Of a DNA stretch of 58,286 bases, positions 10,824 to 21,663 are shown one piece after another. Numbering within the stretch: the first letter of the stretch is position 1; the number at the start of each line of letters is the position of its first letter. The notes below the pieces were generated by a model that saw only the letters and a list, made by a program, of their open reading frames with translations, made no database searches and was not told the DNA's origin. The DNA is from Aureobasidium sp. EXF-3400 (lineage: Eukaryota > Ascomycota > Dothideomycetes > Dothideales > Saccotheciaceae). A program made the translations under genes and the position numbers. Location: the NCBI GenBank assembly GCA_024195585.1, contig SWBL01000327.1:1-58286 (forward strand), given 5' to 3'.

Positions 10824-11537
10824 TTAACGCACTAACTTCTCGTTCATCAGACCGAGTATCTCATCCACATCATCAACCTCTCCTTCCAACGCAACCGAAG
10901 GCCCAAGTCGCTCGTAGAACCTGCTCTCAAACTTCTCTGGCCAAAACCCAGAGTATTCCCAGTCAATGATCGCTCTGATCTTCAGCTCATCATAACAAAC
11001 GAGCACATTCTGCTGGGAAAGATCCATATGGCAGAAAACATACTCCTCAGCATCAGAAGGCTGAAGTGTCCACTCGTCGCGAGGAGTCTTCTCCCAGACA
11101 CGATATGGAGGGATGATTAGACCAGTACAACCACCTAGACTCGAAGAGCGCAGACCATGGAGCTGAGTGATGTAGCTTTCGAGCTCTTTTGCAACAATAG
11201 CACGATCGGACTCGGATAATTCGCCCATGCCTCTGGCATCGATGACTTCCGTGATAAGGTAAACAGCGCCGTCATCTTCGAAGCATGTCAGCACTTTTGG
11301 TACTGGTACAGTGGTGTTGGCAGCGATGAAATCAAGGGCAGCAGCTTCATTGAGTAGACGCTCTTCTCCGAGGCGAGGAACAATGATTTTGCCCAGGAAG
11401 GCGCTGACTTGCCATTCTTGAGGGCGTAGACTGCGCTTCACAAAAGCGGATTGGGTCTTGTAGTACTTTCGATCTGCCGTCACTGCAATGCAATTTTCTT
11501 CTTTGGTCTTGTTCAGAATTTGATTCGTGGTCACCAT
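10824..11537 (-). CDS. Aminoglycoside-phosphotransferase/choline-kinase-like protein
   Basis: A single exon of 237 aa, taken from the first ATG (MVTTNQILNK); the frame stays open further upstream without an ATG. The C-lobe shows the kinase-like signature HMDLSQQN (HxDxxxxN catalytic loop) and IIDWEYSGF (the metal-binding Asp). The N-lobe has LLNEAAALDFIAANTTVPVP, typical of the fungal APH family, and ITEVIDARGM corresponds to the hinge. Fungi carry many such proteins of unknown substrate; they are not drug-resistance enzymes as such. At 237 aa it is short for the family (often 270-300), with the N-lobe glycine loop reduced. Confidence 0.82.
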   Translation of the reverse strand: MVTTNQILNKTKEENCIAVTADRKYYKTQSAFVKRSLRPQEWQVSAFLGKIIVPRLGEERLLNEAAALDFIAANTTVPVPKVLTCFEDDGAVYLITEVIDARGMGELSESDRAIVAKELESYITQLHGLRSSSLGGCTGLIIPPYRVWEKTPRDEWTLQPSDAEEYVFCHMDLSQQNVLVCYDELKIRAIIDWEYSGFWPEKFESRFYERLGPSVALEGEVDDVDEILGLMNEKLVR

Positions 11538-11722
11538 GACTATGTTTGCTGGAGAGAGACAAAAAGCAGATGGGTTGAATGAGAGGATTAGAAGAGTACA
11601 CAATCAAGATAGAGAGGCAAAGTTTCTGCGAAGTCCGTTATGTGCCATGCTAACCGCTCGCTTCTAAGCGCCAGCGCTTATGCTGTTTGACCATATCACA
11701 CCGGGCCCACTCGATGTATATT

Positions 11723-12905
11723 TCAGACACACTGGAAATTACCAGTAGGTTTGATATTGCAAGAGCTGTTGGTTCCTCCAGTGATGTGAATGTTGTTGAA
11801 GGTGAAGTCTGAGCAACTGCCATCTCCGCAAAGAATATAGTAATCTCTAGCTTTTGTCTGAGCAGTACCGCGGATGTTGGACATGGTGATGTTCTTGATG
11901 ATGACACCGTTGGTAGGGATTCCGGTTGGGCCCCCGTTGAGGTAATCTTGCTGAATGTCGATACCATAGATAGAGATGTTTGAGACTTGGATGTTGCGAT
12001 ATTCGATGCTGAAGCAGTTTAGCTGTAATACATAGGAATAAAAGAGTGTATTTGACTTACTTGGCAATGTAGCCAGTCGTGCCAGAATTAGTCTTAATTC
12101 TTGCACCATTCTGGCTGTTAAGCACTTTGCTGTTCTCAAACAGGATATTGGTGACATTGTTGTTGCTCTTGCCGCCAACCGACCCGATCGAAAGCCCGTG
12201 GCCGCCATCGCAGTACATGTTCGAAACTGTGATATTGTTGCCACTAGTGATGGCGACACAGTCGTCTTGGTTCAACACCCTTGAATCCCTCAATACCATG
12301 CCGTCAAGGCTCGATATATCAAAACCGTCTGTGTTATGGGCAGCTGCGAGTCCGTCGGACCTGTTGTTGGGAGCGTCGCCGGCCGTGTTGTTCAGGAGGA
12401 TATTCTCCACAACTAGTCCGTTGCTGCCACTGATGGAGAAGCAGTGTACAGGGTAGTTTTGGATGACAAGATTCTTGATCACAGACGTGCCAACAGCCTT
12501 GCTGACCGTGATGAAGTGGTTGGGCTTGGCCACACCTCCGTTTGAACCAAGACCATCCCACCAAGCCTGGCCATTGCCGTCAATGATTGCATCCTTGTCA
12601 GCCGTGATGGTAACATCAGTACCAGCAACTTTGATCATGTCATAGTTCGCATCTGCATAGGCGAATGTTGTCTTTCCAGCAAAGGTGACGGTAGTGCCAT
12701 TCTGGAGCTTGGTCAAGTCGAGCGTGGTGTTACCGGGCACAGCAATGCTGTCGAGAGTGATGTTGGTGCATGAAGACACGGCAGTGGCGACACCAGAGTA
12801 AGAGGTGACATAGCAGGGATTGGCAGCTCTGGCATGAGGTGTAGCCGGAACAGCTGCAGCTACAGCCACCAGTCCAGACAAAGATAGAGGTTGGAGAGCT
12901 TTCAT
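11723..12905 (-). CDS. Endo-polygalacturonase, GH28, secreted
   Basis: Exons 12905-12061 and 12008-11723 (376 aa); intron GTAAGT...CTTCAG, 52 nt. It hydrolyses alpha-1,4 galacturonan in pectin outside the cell. A signal peptide is clear (residues 1 to about 18-27, ALQPLSLSGLVAVAAAVPA, then ARA). GH28 catalytic signatures are complete: NTD (191-193), QDD (213-215), GGHG (234-237, His236) and RIK (269-271). The three acidic residues D193, D214 and D215 are present. The domain is a right-handed beta-helix with several N-glycosylation sequons (NIT, NNT). Length and motif order fit endo- rather than exo-acting enzymes. It supports plant-associated or saprophytic growth. Confidence 0.96.
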
Positions 12906-14347
12906 AGAGTCAGCAAGTAGAAGATAGTCAAGGCAAACTCCATATACACCAACCGATGGACTTCATCTTGACCTGAGGGAAAAAAGAAGGAGAGGGATAA
13001 TGGCTGAGGAGATGAAATTAAGCAAAAGAAAACTCGAGGGCAGAGCATGAGTACTTATACTTGCCGTTGATTCATTGCAGTATGGCATGAAAGCGGAAGA
13101 GACTAATGAGGTTGTGCATCATCATCCTATAAGCATTGTCAGGCGTCCATACCAAGACGAGACAAGCGAGAGCATTCATCAATGAGGAGGCTGAGTTTAG
13201 CCTTGGGGACTCCGCAAGCAACGACGCAGCGTTTCGGAAGAATTGCTTGATATTGCAGATCGTCCCGCGCCATAATTCTTCCGCCATCCAAACGCTCCTT
13301 TGTGACTTGAGGGTTCATGCGAAGACTGCAAAAAGAGAGGCTCTGGATCTGCAAAGCGGCACGAGGCGGACCGTAAATGCGGAGTCTGTAGGGCGGCGGG
13401 CTGCATGATGGTTTCGAAACAGGCCCAAGTTTGTTGAAGAAACCTAAGAAAACAAAGACTTGATATAAGTAGTCACATCAGATCAGTCAGCAGTCAGTTC
13501 TGGATCAGCAAACGTGAAGACAGAGCGGTAAGTGTACCATCGGAAGGACACAGGCCATCTGTCTAACAACATCTGAGGACGAGAATGTTCTTTTCGGGAC
13601 AAACATACACAGAAGAGACGGCTGCAATGCAGACGGGCCGGGCGTCTTGTACAGTGCTATATACTTAGGACTCAGGAGTAGCTAAACGTTGCTGCAACGT
13701 GATCACCTTGCATCTGTATCAAGCCACTATGAGATGCTCAATGAATGACGTGTACAGTAACAAAGCAGCGACATATACAAGGAAGGAAAGTGTGACCCTC
13801 AGTTAACTCTCCCACTCCCACATGAAGGAGGAAGGTGGTCGAGATATGTGTGAGAGTCGGAGCAAGAAGAAGTTGAGGAAGGAACGGAGCACAAGCACCA
13901 ACTTCACGTGCCTGCGCTGGGCTCGGACCACCATCACATGCAAAGCGCATCATCCAAACCAAGATGCAGCTCGCAGAAACTCGCGACTTGAGACCAAGAA
14001 CATCTCTCAGCTCTCAGGACAGCAAAGAGAGAGCATCACTATCCATACCATTGCTCGTCACTTGGCGCACGTGCACCGCCATTGCTTGCGACCTCGCACT
14101 TCTGCTCTGACTCTCACCATCCCGACTCAGCCTCAAGAAGCCTCGAGCCAGCTCGACCCATCCACCAACTTTCTCTCCCATACAATCGATCAATCTGTAC
14201 TCGATGAACCAGCCCGGGTTTCCTTGGTCATACTAGGATGATGCCCTCTTCAACCCGAGCGCACCCTCACAGATCAGAAGCGACAGCTTGCAGCCACTCG
14301 AGTCGGCGCAGACTGCAGCACCCTCATCCCTTCCTGCCGTCTCTGAC
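12906..14347. other. Divergent promoter region, 1.4 kb
   Basis: Shared upstream region of the polygalacturonase (leftward) and the bHLH gene (rightward). No gene is supported. An open frame of 139 codons at 13822-14241 on the plus strand is judged non-coding leader. It ends one base into the upstream ORF described separately. Confidence 0.5.
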
Positions 14348-14351
14348 ATGA
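14238..14351 (+). promoter_or_regulatory. Upstream ORF overlapping the bHLH start
   Basis: ATG ATG at 14238-14243 opens a 37-codon frame whose TGA (14349-14351) overlaps the main ATG (14348-14350) as ATGA. Such a stop-start overlap suits termination-reinitiation, so translation of the bHLH factor may depend on it. Transcription start is unknown, so whether the uORF lies in the mRNA is an inference. Confidence 0.45.
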
Positions 14352-15845
14352 TGGCTTCAGACAATCGTTCGTCTTGGTCCACTACTCCCTTTGGATGTGA
14401 GTGCGAGCGTCTTCTTGCGAATGCTTGCACCTCCATACCCTCACTACAGTGCTGACCCACTCACAGACGAGTTCCCCTACCAACCAGACAAGCCCCCTTC
14501 AGGCCCGCCGGTGCTTGACCAAGACGAGTCCAACACCCTTCAGAACTTCTTCAGCGATCCAGATCACTATGGAGGCCCAGACAACCTCTCCGAAGCCTTC
14601 TTGGCCAACATGAACACACTACCAGAAACGAGGCTTCACCAGTACGATCAGCTCAACGACCCTCAATGGATGTATCCTCTAGACAATCAGTCATTCCCCG
14701 TATCATATCCTTCTCAAGAGCAGAGCTTTCAATTCCAGAATGGAAACTACAACCAGCGCCCTTTCCAAGCACCCAAAGATCCCAAGGACTTGCTCGCTCT
14801 TGTGGGCATTCCTGAAGCAAATGCATCTGCAGATGTACTCCATGCTGCATCGACCTTGTTCTCGTATCGCGCAAACCCCAACCAAAGTCTTGGTCACGGA
14901 ACCTTCTCTCAGCCCGTCGCTCAACAGCAACCTCTCGTCCAAAGCACAAGCCGCCATGCCTCGTTTCCCTTTTCAGTTCCCGCGCCGACGGGCTCTTCGA
15001 CGACCCAGTACCCCTCGGCCAATGGTCACTTTCGTGCATCGTTCGACAATTCGGCAATAAACCCTCACTCCCATCCTCAATCACACTCCTCCTCGTCTCA
15101 TCAACCCTCCACTCCCCTGTTCCACTTCGGCACGGACAACAACTTCCGCCAAACCGGTTACGCCGCTCCCTACCAAGATCTTGAAGCAAGTACCATTCAG
15201 CACGTTGAGTTCGCGCGCAACATGGTCCACTCATCCAACGACGCGCTGTCTTCTGTCGAGAACTCAGTTCCCCACACCCCTGATCTGACCAAGGCCGTCC
15301 ACAACTACTATCCTGGTAGTATGCAGGCTCTTGCCACCCTCGCTGATCAGACCTCCACTGGAGAGTCTGACCAGCCCAAGAACAAGAAGCGTCGCAAGTC
15401 CAAGCGCGGAGACGAACATGACTTCAACACTTCCATCACTTCTCCTGCTTTCCACGTCAACAACTCTAGCCCCGATGGCGAAAACACCGTCGCTGACTCT
15501 GACGACAACGACAACGGAGACAACAACCCCAAGCCTTCTGTCAAGCGTCGCAGAGCCTCTTCTGGTGCAAACAGCAAGCTCGGTAGCATCGCTCGCAAGA
15601 ACCTCACCGAAGATCAGAAGCGCAGCAATCACATTCGCTCTGAGCAGAAGCGTCGCAACATCATCAAGCAAGGCTATGAAGATCTCAACGAACTCGTTCC
15701 CAACCTCAAGACTGGCGGCTTCAGCAAGAGTGCCGTTCTCACCGAGACCACTCGCTTCCTCGAGGAGATCTATCTGGGCAACAACAGCGTCGAGACCTAC
15801 TTGCGCAACCTGGCTGCTGAGAAAGGCGTTTCCTTTGAGCTATAA
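14348..15845 (+). CDS. Basic helix-loop-helix transcription factor
   Basis: Exons 14348-14396 and 14467-15845 (475 aa); intron GTGAGT...CTCACAG. This joins MMASDNRSSWSTTPFG to YEFPYQPDKPP. Residues 1 to about 390 are low-complexity (Gln, Ser, Pro, His, Asn) with basic KKRRKSKR and KRRRASS stretches that look like nuclear localisation signals. The bHLH lies at about 396-458: basic region RSNHIRSEQKRRN with the E-box-reading His/Glu/Arg pattern, helix 1 GYEDLNELVPNL, a loop, and helix 2 SKSAVLTETTRFLEEIYLGN. The domain sits at the extreme C-terminus and lacks a leucine zipper. It resembles the Ino4-like group of fungal bHLH factors. Targets unknown. Confidence 0.9.
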
Positions 15846-17010
15846 TCTGGAGCGGGCGTTCACGGAGTTCATCTTCCCATTCACTGGCGTTTTTGGGCTT
15901 TGACGCGCACTCATACGACACGAGAGCATACCAGAATGCTATCATTTCCCATGTGTTTCTTCTTTTCATTGTGTTCTCTTTTTCGGGCAGGAACGTCTGG
16001 CCCCTCATCTGCTTTTCACACAAATATCTTCTGTTTTCTGCGAATCTGATGAATCATGCTCAAATCGATGGAGGACCAAGGGATCAGCAACACAGCAATG
16101 CAAAGCAAAACGACCCCCTTTGCGTTGCTTTCTCTTTTCATCTTTGTCAATACCCAACGGCGGAGGAGGTCCCCTTTTCTCAAAACTTGTATCTACAAAA
16201 CAAAAGCAAAAGCACAAAAACAGGAATCTGAGAACGATACAGGCTTTCGATGGAGGAATATCATGGAGTTTCAAATGCATTGCGTCGGAGGGAAGTTCTG
16301 TTTTCTTTACATATTTGCCTTTGCAATGCGATCGACCCGTCCAATATCACCTCTCTGTATCCCCAGGACTGTCTTAGTCTCATGATACATCCTTTCTGCT
16401 CAATGTACCCTAGCGATAGCATAAGCTCTGCCGTGACATCCATCGCTTTTCAGTTGGACATGTGGCAGTAGAGATGGCCTACGCAAGCGTTCTCTTTATG
16501 GCTACCACTTTGGGTTCGAAAACCCCAGACTTTCTAGCTACTCTGTGGCGGTACTTGATGCAGGGAAGAAAAACAAAGCCTTCAAAACTACAATTTTATC
16601 TGTCTTCAGAGCTTTTGCACCCTTCTCACTGTCAACTGGTCAATTTGTCAACTCTCGGGGATATGGCAGAGATATATAGCTCTCATATATGTAGAGCTTT
16701 CATTATAAGAACTGGAATCTTTTATACTCCAGATATCGAATATATCAACATATACACAAAGGGGCACTTTTTTTTGAGTTTTCAAGGAGCACAAAATGGC
16801 TCTGTGATTTGATTGTTTTTGATTATGTTTTAGAGGAAGAGAGTACCAGACTCCTTTCTCGATCTTCTATGACTTCCAACGTTGGTTTTGCGCATTCGCA
16901 AACAGCTCTCTCCTTTCCGATCAATGCAATGCCCAAACCCAAACATCAAGCCAACGCCGACTACCTCCTTATGCATCGTCTCAACCTCCATGTTGCAAGC
17001 TCAAGATCGT
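15846..17010. other. Convergent intergenic region, 1.2 kb
   Basis: Holds the 3' flanks of the bHLH gene and of the minus-strand Thr-rich membrane protein. Several AT-rich stretches (16680-16800) look like untranslated or terminator sequence. No gene seen. Confidence 0.5.
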
Positions 17011-17664
17011 TTACTTAGCAGTGACAACAGTAGTACTTGTGGTGGTACTGCCGCTGTCCGCCTGACTAGTGGTACTCATGATAGTCATGGTAGTGATGGA
17101 AGGCATCTCAAAGGGCGTCAAAGTATTCGTGACGGTAACGGTGGGAGCAGGTTTGGTGACCGTGACAGGCGGAATGCTGCTTGGAGTAGGGACAACAGTC
17201 GTGGTTGATGAGATTGTAGTTGTAGAGGCTGGGAGAGTGGTCGAGAGGTTCATAGTAGTTGTGCTGATGAGTGTCGTGCTGAACGTCGAGGTTTCAATTG
17301 TAGTTGAGATTGAGGTGATTGTGGTTGGCTGCAAGATCTGCTGTTGAGGCAATGGCAGAGGGTGAGGTTGAGTGATAGGAATTGGCAGAGTGTTCCAAAG
17401 GGCAACAACCGTGTAGACAAAAAGAACGCTGGACTCAAAGAGCAGGACCAGAATCAGGAGGATGAGTAAAGGTGTGGGGACATAGATGCCGCCTCTGCGC
17501 TCGGGATAGCTGGTGAAGACCTGAGGAGCTGCAGGAGGTGGTGGAGGTGGAGAGGCCTGAGACTCCAGGTCGGCAGGGGGAAGCGGTGGTGGATAGAGAG
17601 CCGAGTCGCGATTGGACTCGAGATCTTTGTTGAGGTGTTTTTCAAAAGTCTGTTTGAAAGGCAT
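17011..17664 (-). CDS. Single-pass membrane protein with Thr/Ser-rich domain
   Basis: An intronless 217-aa frame with a clear ATG (MPFKQTFEKHLNKDLES). Residues 20-60 are Pro-rich and probably cytosolic. A membrane segment spans about 63-90 (PTPLLILLILVLLFESSVLF onward). The rest (104-217) is almost entirely Thr, Ser, Val and Pro (STTIETSTFSTTL and similar), typical of heavily O-mannosylated cell-wall stalks. No signal peptide precedes the membrane segment, so it is probably a type II anchor with the stalk outside. Function unknown; a wall-stress-sensor-like shape is only an analogy, since those are type I. Confidence 0.7.
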   Translation of the reverse strand: MPFKQTFEKHLNKDLESNRDSALYPPPLPPADLESQASPPPPPPAAPQVFTSYPERRGGIYVPTPLLILLILVLLFESSVLFVYTVVALWNTLPIPITQPHPLPLPQQQILQPTTITSISTTIETSTFSTTLISTTTMNLSTTLPASTTTISSTTTVVPTPSSIPPVTVTKPAPTVTVTNTLTPFEMPSITTMTIMSTTSQADSGSTTTSTTVVTAK

Positions 17665-18793
17665 CTTTGAGGAATGTCGGATTGATGCAAGCTTCGGGTT
17701 TGTGAATTGAGAAGCGATCGAGGTTTGATTAGAGGATCAAGAGGTAGAAGTACGTCCAGCGTGTGTTGTGTGATCGAAGAAGTTGTCTAAGAGCAGGAAA
17801 CAGAGGAAGAAGGGAAGGGACAAGAACTTGAAAGAGTGTTGAGGGAAAGACAAAGCGGTGTCAACAATGAACAATTCTATCGCAGCATTGAATGAATGTG
17901 ATTGTGTCGACGTCAAGAAAGAAACATGAATGGAAGTCAAAGAACAAAAAGCAGGGATTGTCATAACTTATTGTCTGTGGAAGGACCTACATGCTTCTAT
18001 TGTCCTAGAAAAGCCAACCAAAGCGGACTATTGTAAAAAATGGCTGTTGTTGCTCATTGGGCGGCTATGGAAGCAGGTCGCTTGTCTTTGTTTCAAGTCT
18101 GCGAGAAGGCTCGAAGGTCTAAAGCTGATGGAGAAGTTTCGCTAGCCGCCGAGATGGTTGTGTCAAATGTCTCTAAGCTTCTAAGGCAATTGTCGGCACC
18201 TCGAAGCGCTGCATCGATGACCATGACATTGATTTGGCCTTACAATAGACCTTGATGGACGTACACGTTTGCGCCGATGTTGAGGGAATCCTTTGTGACT
18301 CAATGTATGGAGCTTGCACTTTGTGTCTGCAGAATTCAGGATGCAGGATCACTTATTCGGAGGAGACAGGAGTCGAAAGAAGGATAAACAGATGTTAGCA
18401 CCATTTGCTTCCTCGCCCAGTTTGCGGTCGACACAAGGTGGTCCTGTTGTGTGAGTCACTCTGGTGGTACTGCTGCATAAGCCGATGGAAGGATTGAATC
18501 CACAATTGCAGATCGAGACGCAGAAAACAGCAAGCCTCATAACAAGGATTAGATAACATGACCACTAGAGATCAAGTAAGCACAGATATTCTCAGACCAA
18601 TTGTATCTTCTAGGTGTTTAAGTTCAGAACAAGGACGAGAAGGTGATAGCAGATAGGGTCCAGCCAAGATTGACATATCGAAGGTGGATGGACAAGGCGA
18701 ACGATGGTGGGGCAAGAGACCGGTCGGCGAACGAGCACGGACCTCCGCCACTCCCGAATGTGGTGTTGAATGCCGTCGGTCGCGCTTTCTGTT

Positions 18794-18800
18794 TGACTCA
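18794..18800 (+). promoter_or_regulatory. CPC1/GCN4 response element
   Basis: A perfect palindromic TGACTCA, 142 bp upstream of the tryptophan synthase start codon. This is the consensus site of the bZIP activator of general (cross-pathway) amino-acid control, which is known to regulate fungal tryptophan genes. Confidence 0.75.
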
Positions 18801-18850
18801 CCACAACTTTCTTGTCCACCTCAATTGCACCCGCCCACACTCTCGACTTG

Positions 18851-18858
18851 TATATAAA
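18851..18858 (+). promoter_or_regulatory. TATA box of tryptophan synthase
   Basis: TATATAAA lies 91 bp before the ATG and 51 bp after the CPC1 element, with a pyrimidine-rich CTCTCTCCCTCTCG tract (18910-18923) just ahead of the start. Confidence 0.65.
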
Positions 18859-18941
18859 GTCAATTGCTTGAGTCTTTTCAACAGGCACATTCGCCATCTC
18901 TTCTTGTTCTCTCTCCCTCTCGTTCCAGACAACCACCCATC

Positions 18942-21163
18942 ATGGAGCACATCAAGAGAACATTCGCTAAGGCCAAGGAGGAGAACAGAGTCGGTCATGA
19001 CAATGCGCACACGACTCTCGCAGACAACTGACATGTATACAGCCTGCCTTGGTCACATATGTGACTGCCGGTTTCCCTACTCCTGAAGAGACTCCCGACA
19101 TCATGCTGGCCATGGAGGCTGGTGGTGCCGACATCATTGAACTCGGCATGCCCTTCACCGACCCTATCGCAGACGGCCCTACCATTCAAAAAGCAAACAC
19201 ACAAGCCCTGAAGAACGGCGTCAACATCGTCTCCACAATTCAGATGGTCAAGGATGCAAGGAAAAGAGGTCTTCGCACCCCTGTCATGCTCATGGGCTAC
19301 TACAACCCTGTGCTCAGCTACGGCGAGGACAAGATCCTGAAGGACTGCAAGGCTGCTGGTGTCAATGGCTTCATCATGGTCGACCTGCCGCCAGAGGAGG
19401 CTGTTCGTTTCCGCAACCACTGCTCCAAGATCGGTCTCTCATACATTCCCCTCATCGCTCCTGCCACCTCCGAGAATCGCATGAAGCTGCTGTGCAAGAT
19501 CGCCGACTCCTTCATCTACGTTGTTTCGCGCATGGGTGTCACTGGTGCTACTTCTTCTGTCAACACTGCTCTGCCTGAGCTGCTCGAGCGTGTCCACAAA
19601 TACTCTGGCGGTGTTGCCGCTGCTGTTGGTTTCGGTGTCAGCACTAGAGAGCACTACTTGAGCATTGGCAGCATGGCCGAGGGTGTTGTTATTGGCAGTC
19701 AAATCATCCAGACTCTTGCCGACGCTCCTGCTGGTCAGGGCGCTCAGGCTGTCGAGGATTACCTGGATGGAATTACCCAGCGCAGAGACATCATCAAGGC
19801 GCAACCACGTGAGGGCGGCGTCATTGAGACTACTAACGAGGATGGTGTCCCTGAGGAGATTCATGTTGACGGTGTTGTCAAGGAGGAGGATACCCCAGAC
19901 GGCCCTGGTCTCGCTGACCAGATCGAGGCTCTCAACACTGACGGACCCATGGACTCAAGTGCTATCCCTGCAAGATTCGGAGCGTTTGGTGGTCAGTATG
20001 TTCCTGAATCGCTCATGGACTGCTTGCGCGAGCTGGAGGACGGTTTCAAGGCTGCCATCAACGACGAGAAGTTCTGGGAGGAATACCGCTCACACTACGA
20101 ATGGATGGGTCGTCCCGGTCATTTGCACATTGCTGAGCGCCTGACCGAGCACGCTGGTGGCGCAAACATCTGGTTGAAGCGCGAAGACTTGAACCACACC
20201 GGTTCTCACAAGATCAACAACGCTCTCGGACAAGTTCTTCTGGCCCGCCGTCTGGGTAAGACTGAGATCATTGCCGAGACTGGTGCTGGTCAACACGGTG
20301 TTGCCACTGCCACTGTCTGCGCCAAGTTCGGCATGAAGTGCACTGTCTACATGGGAGCTGAGGACGTCCGTCGTCAGGCTCTGAACGTCTTCCGCATCAA
20401 GCTCCTTGGTGCCCAGGTTGTTGCCGTTGAGGCTGGTAGCCGCACCCTCCGTGACGCCGTCAACGAGGCCATGCGTGCTTGGGTCGTCAAGCTTGACACC
20501 ACCCACTACATCATTGGCTCAGCCATTGGTCCTCACCCCTTCCCTACCATTGTCCGTACCTTCCAATCAGTCATTGGTCAAGAGACCAAGGATCAGATGA
20601 TGGCCATTAAGGGCAAGCTTCCCGATGCCGTCGTCGCATGTGTCGGTGGTGGCTCCAACGCAGTAGGCATGTTCTACCCCTTCTCCAAGGACCCCAGCGT
20701 CAAGCTTCTAGGTGTTGAGGCTGGAGGTGACGGCGTAGACACTGACCGTCACTCCGCCACTCTTTCCGGCGGTACTCACGGTGTCCTCCACGGTGTACGC
20801 ACCTACATTCTCCAAGACAAGCACGGTCAGATCTCCGACACACACTCCGTCTCCGCTGGTCTCGATTACCCTGGTGTCGGTCCTGAGCTTGCCAACTGGA
20901 AGGACACCGACCGTGCCAAGTTCATCGCTGCCACTGACGCCGAAGCCTTCATTGGTTTCCGTCTGCTGTCTCAACTCGAGGGTATCATCCCCGCCCTCGA
21001 GACATCGCATGCCATCTTCGGCGCCATCGAGTTGGCAAAGACGATGAAGAAGGGTGAGGATATTGTCATCTGTCTTTCTGGTCGTGGTGACAAGGATGTG
21101 CAGAGTGTGGCTGAGGAGCTGCCCAAGATCGGCCCTAAGATCGGCTGGGACTTGAGATTCTAG
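18942..21163 (+). CDS. TRP5: Tryptophan synthase (fused alpha-beta)
   Basis: Exons 18942-18989 and 19043-21163 (722 aa). The first exon codes [16 protein letters not shown] and joins [14 protein letters not shown]. The donor is GTCGGT, atypical but required by phase and family alignment. The enzyme converts indole-3-glycerol phosphate and serine to tryptophan. The alpha part (about 1-260) has the catalytic Glu and Asp in [16 protein letters not shown] linker rich in acidic residues (about 265-315) leads to the beta part (about 320-722). PLP lysine is in GSHKINN (about residue 406) and the phosphate loop is GGGSNA. The order alpha then beta on one chain is the fungal arrangement. A CPC1 site upstream points to cross-pathway control. 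Confidence 0.98.
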
Positions 21164-21663
21164 ATGTTTGTATGTTTTGGAACCAAAATGGTCTAGAAAA
21201 GTAGGGTGTTGAAACAATTTTCTTATAGCGATTTTGAAAACAAAATTAAAGATTTACGAGTTCAAAGAAAGATGCGCTTTTTGACTTGATGTCGTCTCGA
21301 TGGTGTGTTCATTACTGTACAAGGATTAACATGTGAGTTTCACGTTTTTCTCGTATGCACAGCTTCTCTTGGTAAAAGTACAGGTAAACCTATGTCATGA
21401 TTGTTATTTGAGAAGGGAGAGTGTATATACAAAAAAGGGTCCTTGAACTCTTCTATCCTCTTCACATGAGAAGAGAAGCAAAAAGTCAGAGGAGAAAAAG
21501 AATGGAAGAAGAATGTCTCAGAACGAAGGAAGCTCTGTCTTTGTTGCGGCAACAGACATGAAAGTGGGAGGCTGTTCTACAGTTCCTCAAGGACAAAGAG
21601 CTCAGCTCTATCTCCTCCTTTGCTTCTCCAGAGGAATTGTGCTGACGCGATGCACAAAGTAGT
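21164..21663. other. Convergent intergenic region
   Basis: 500 bp between the stop codons of tryptophan synthase and the TBC gene. AT-rich just after 21170. No gene seen. Confidence 0.5.

Larger units (their letters stand above)
17665..18941. other. Divergent promoter region, 1.3 kb
   Basis: Upstream of the Thr-rich protein (leftward) and of tryptophan synthase (rightward). The right end holds the CPC1 site and TATA box listed separately. A 63-codon minus-strand frame (18349-18540) with four cysteines is not accepted as a gene. Confidence 0.5.

Noticed and set aside
13822..14241. 139-codon plus-strand frame upstream of the bHLH gene
   Set aside because: No recognisable domain; lies in the long divergent promoter and is more likely leader or untranscribed.
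18349..18540. 63-codon minus-strand frame with four Cys, like a small secreted protein
   Set aside because: N-terminus is too short and too Cys-rich for a clear signal peptide, and no upstream exon could be found.
20708..21217. 169-codon antisense frame inside tryptophan synthase
   Set aside because: Shadow of a strongly biased coding sequence; no domain.
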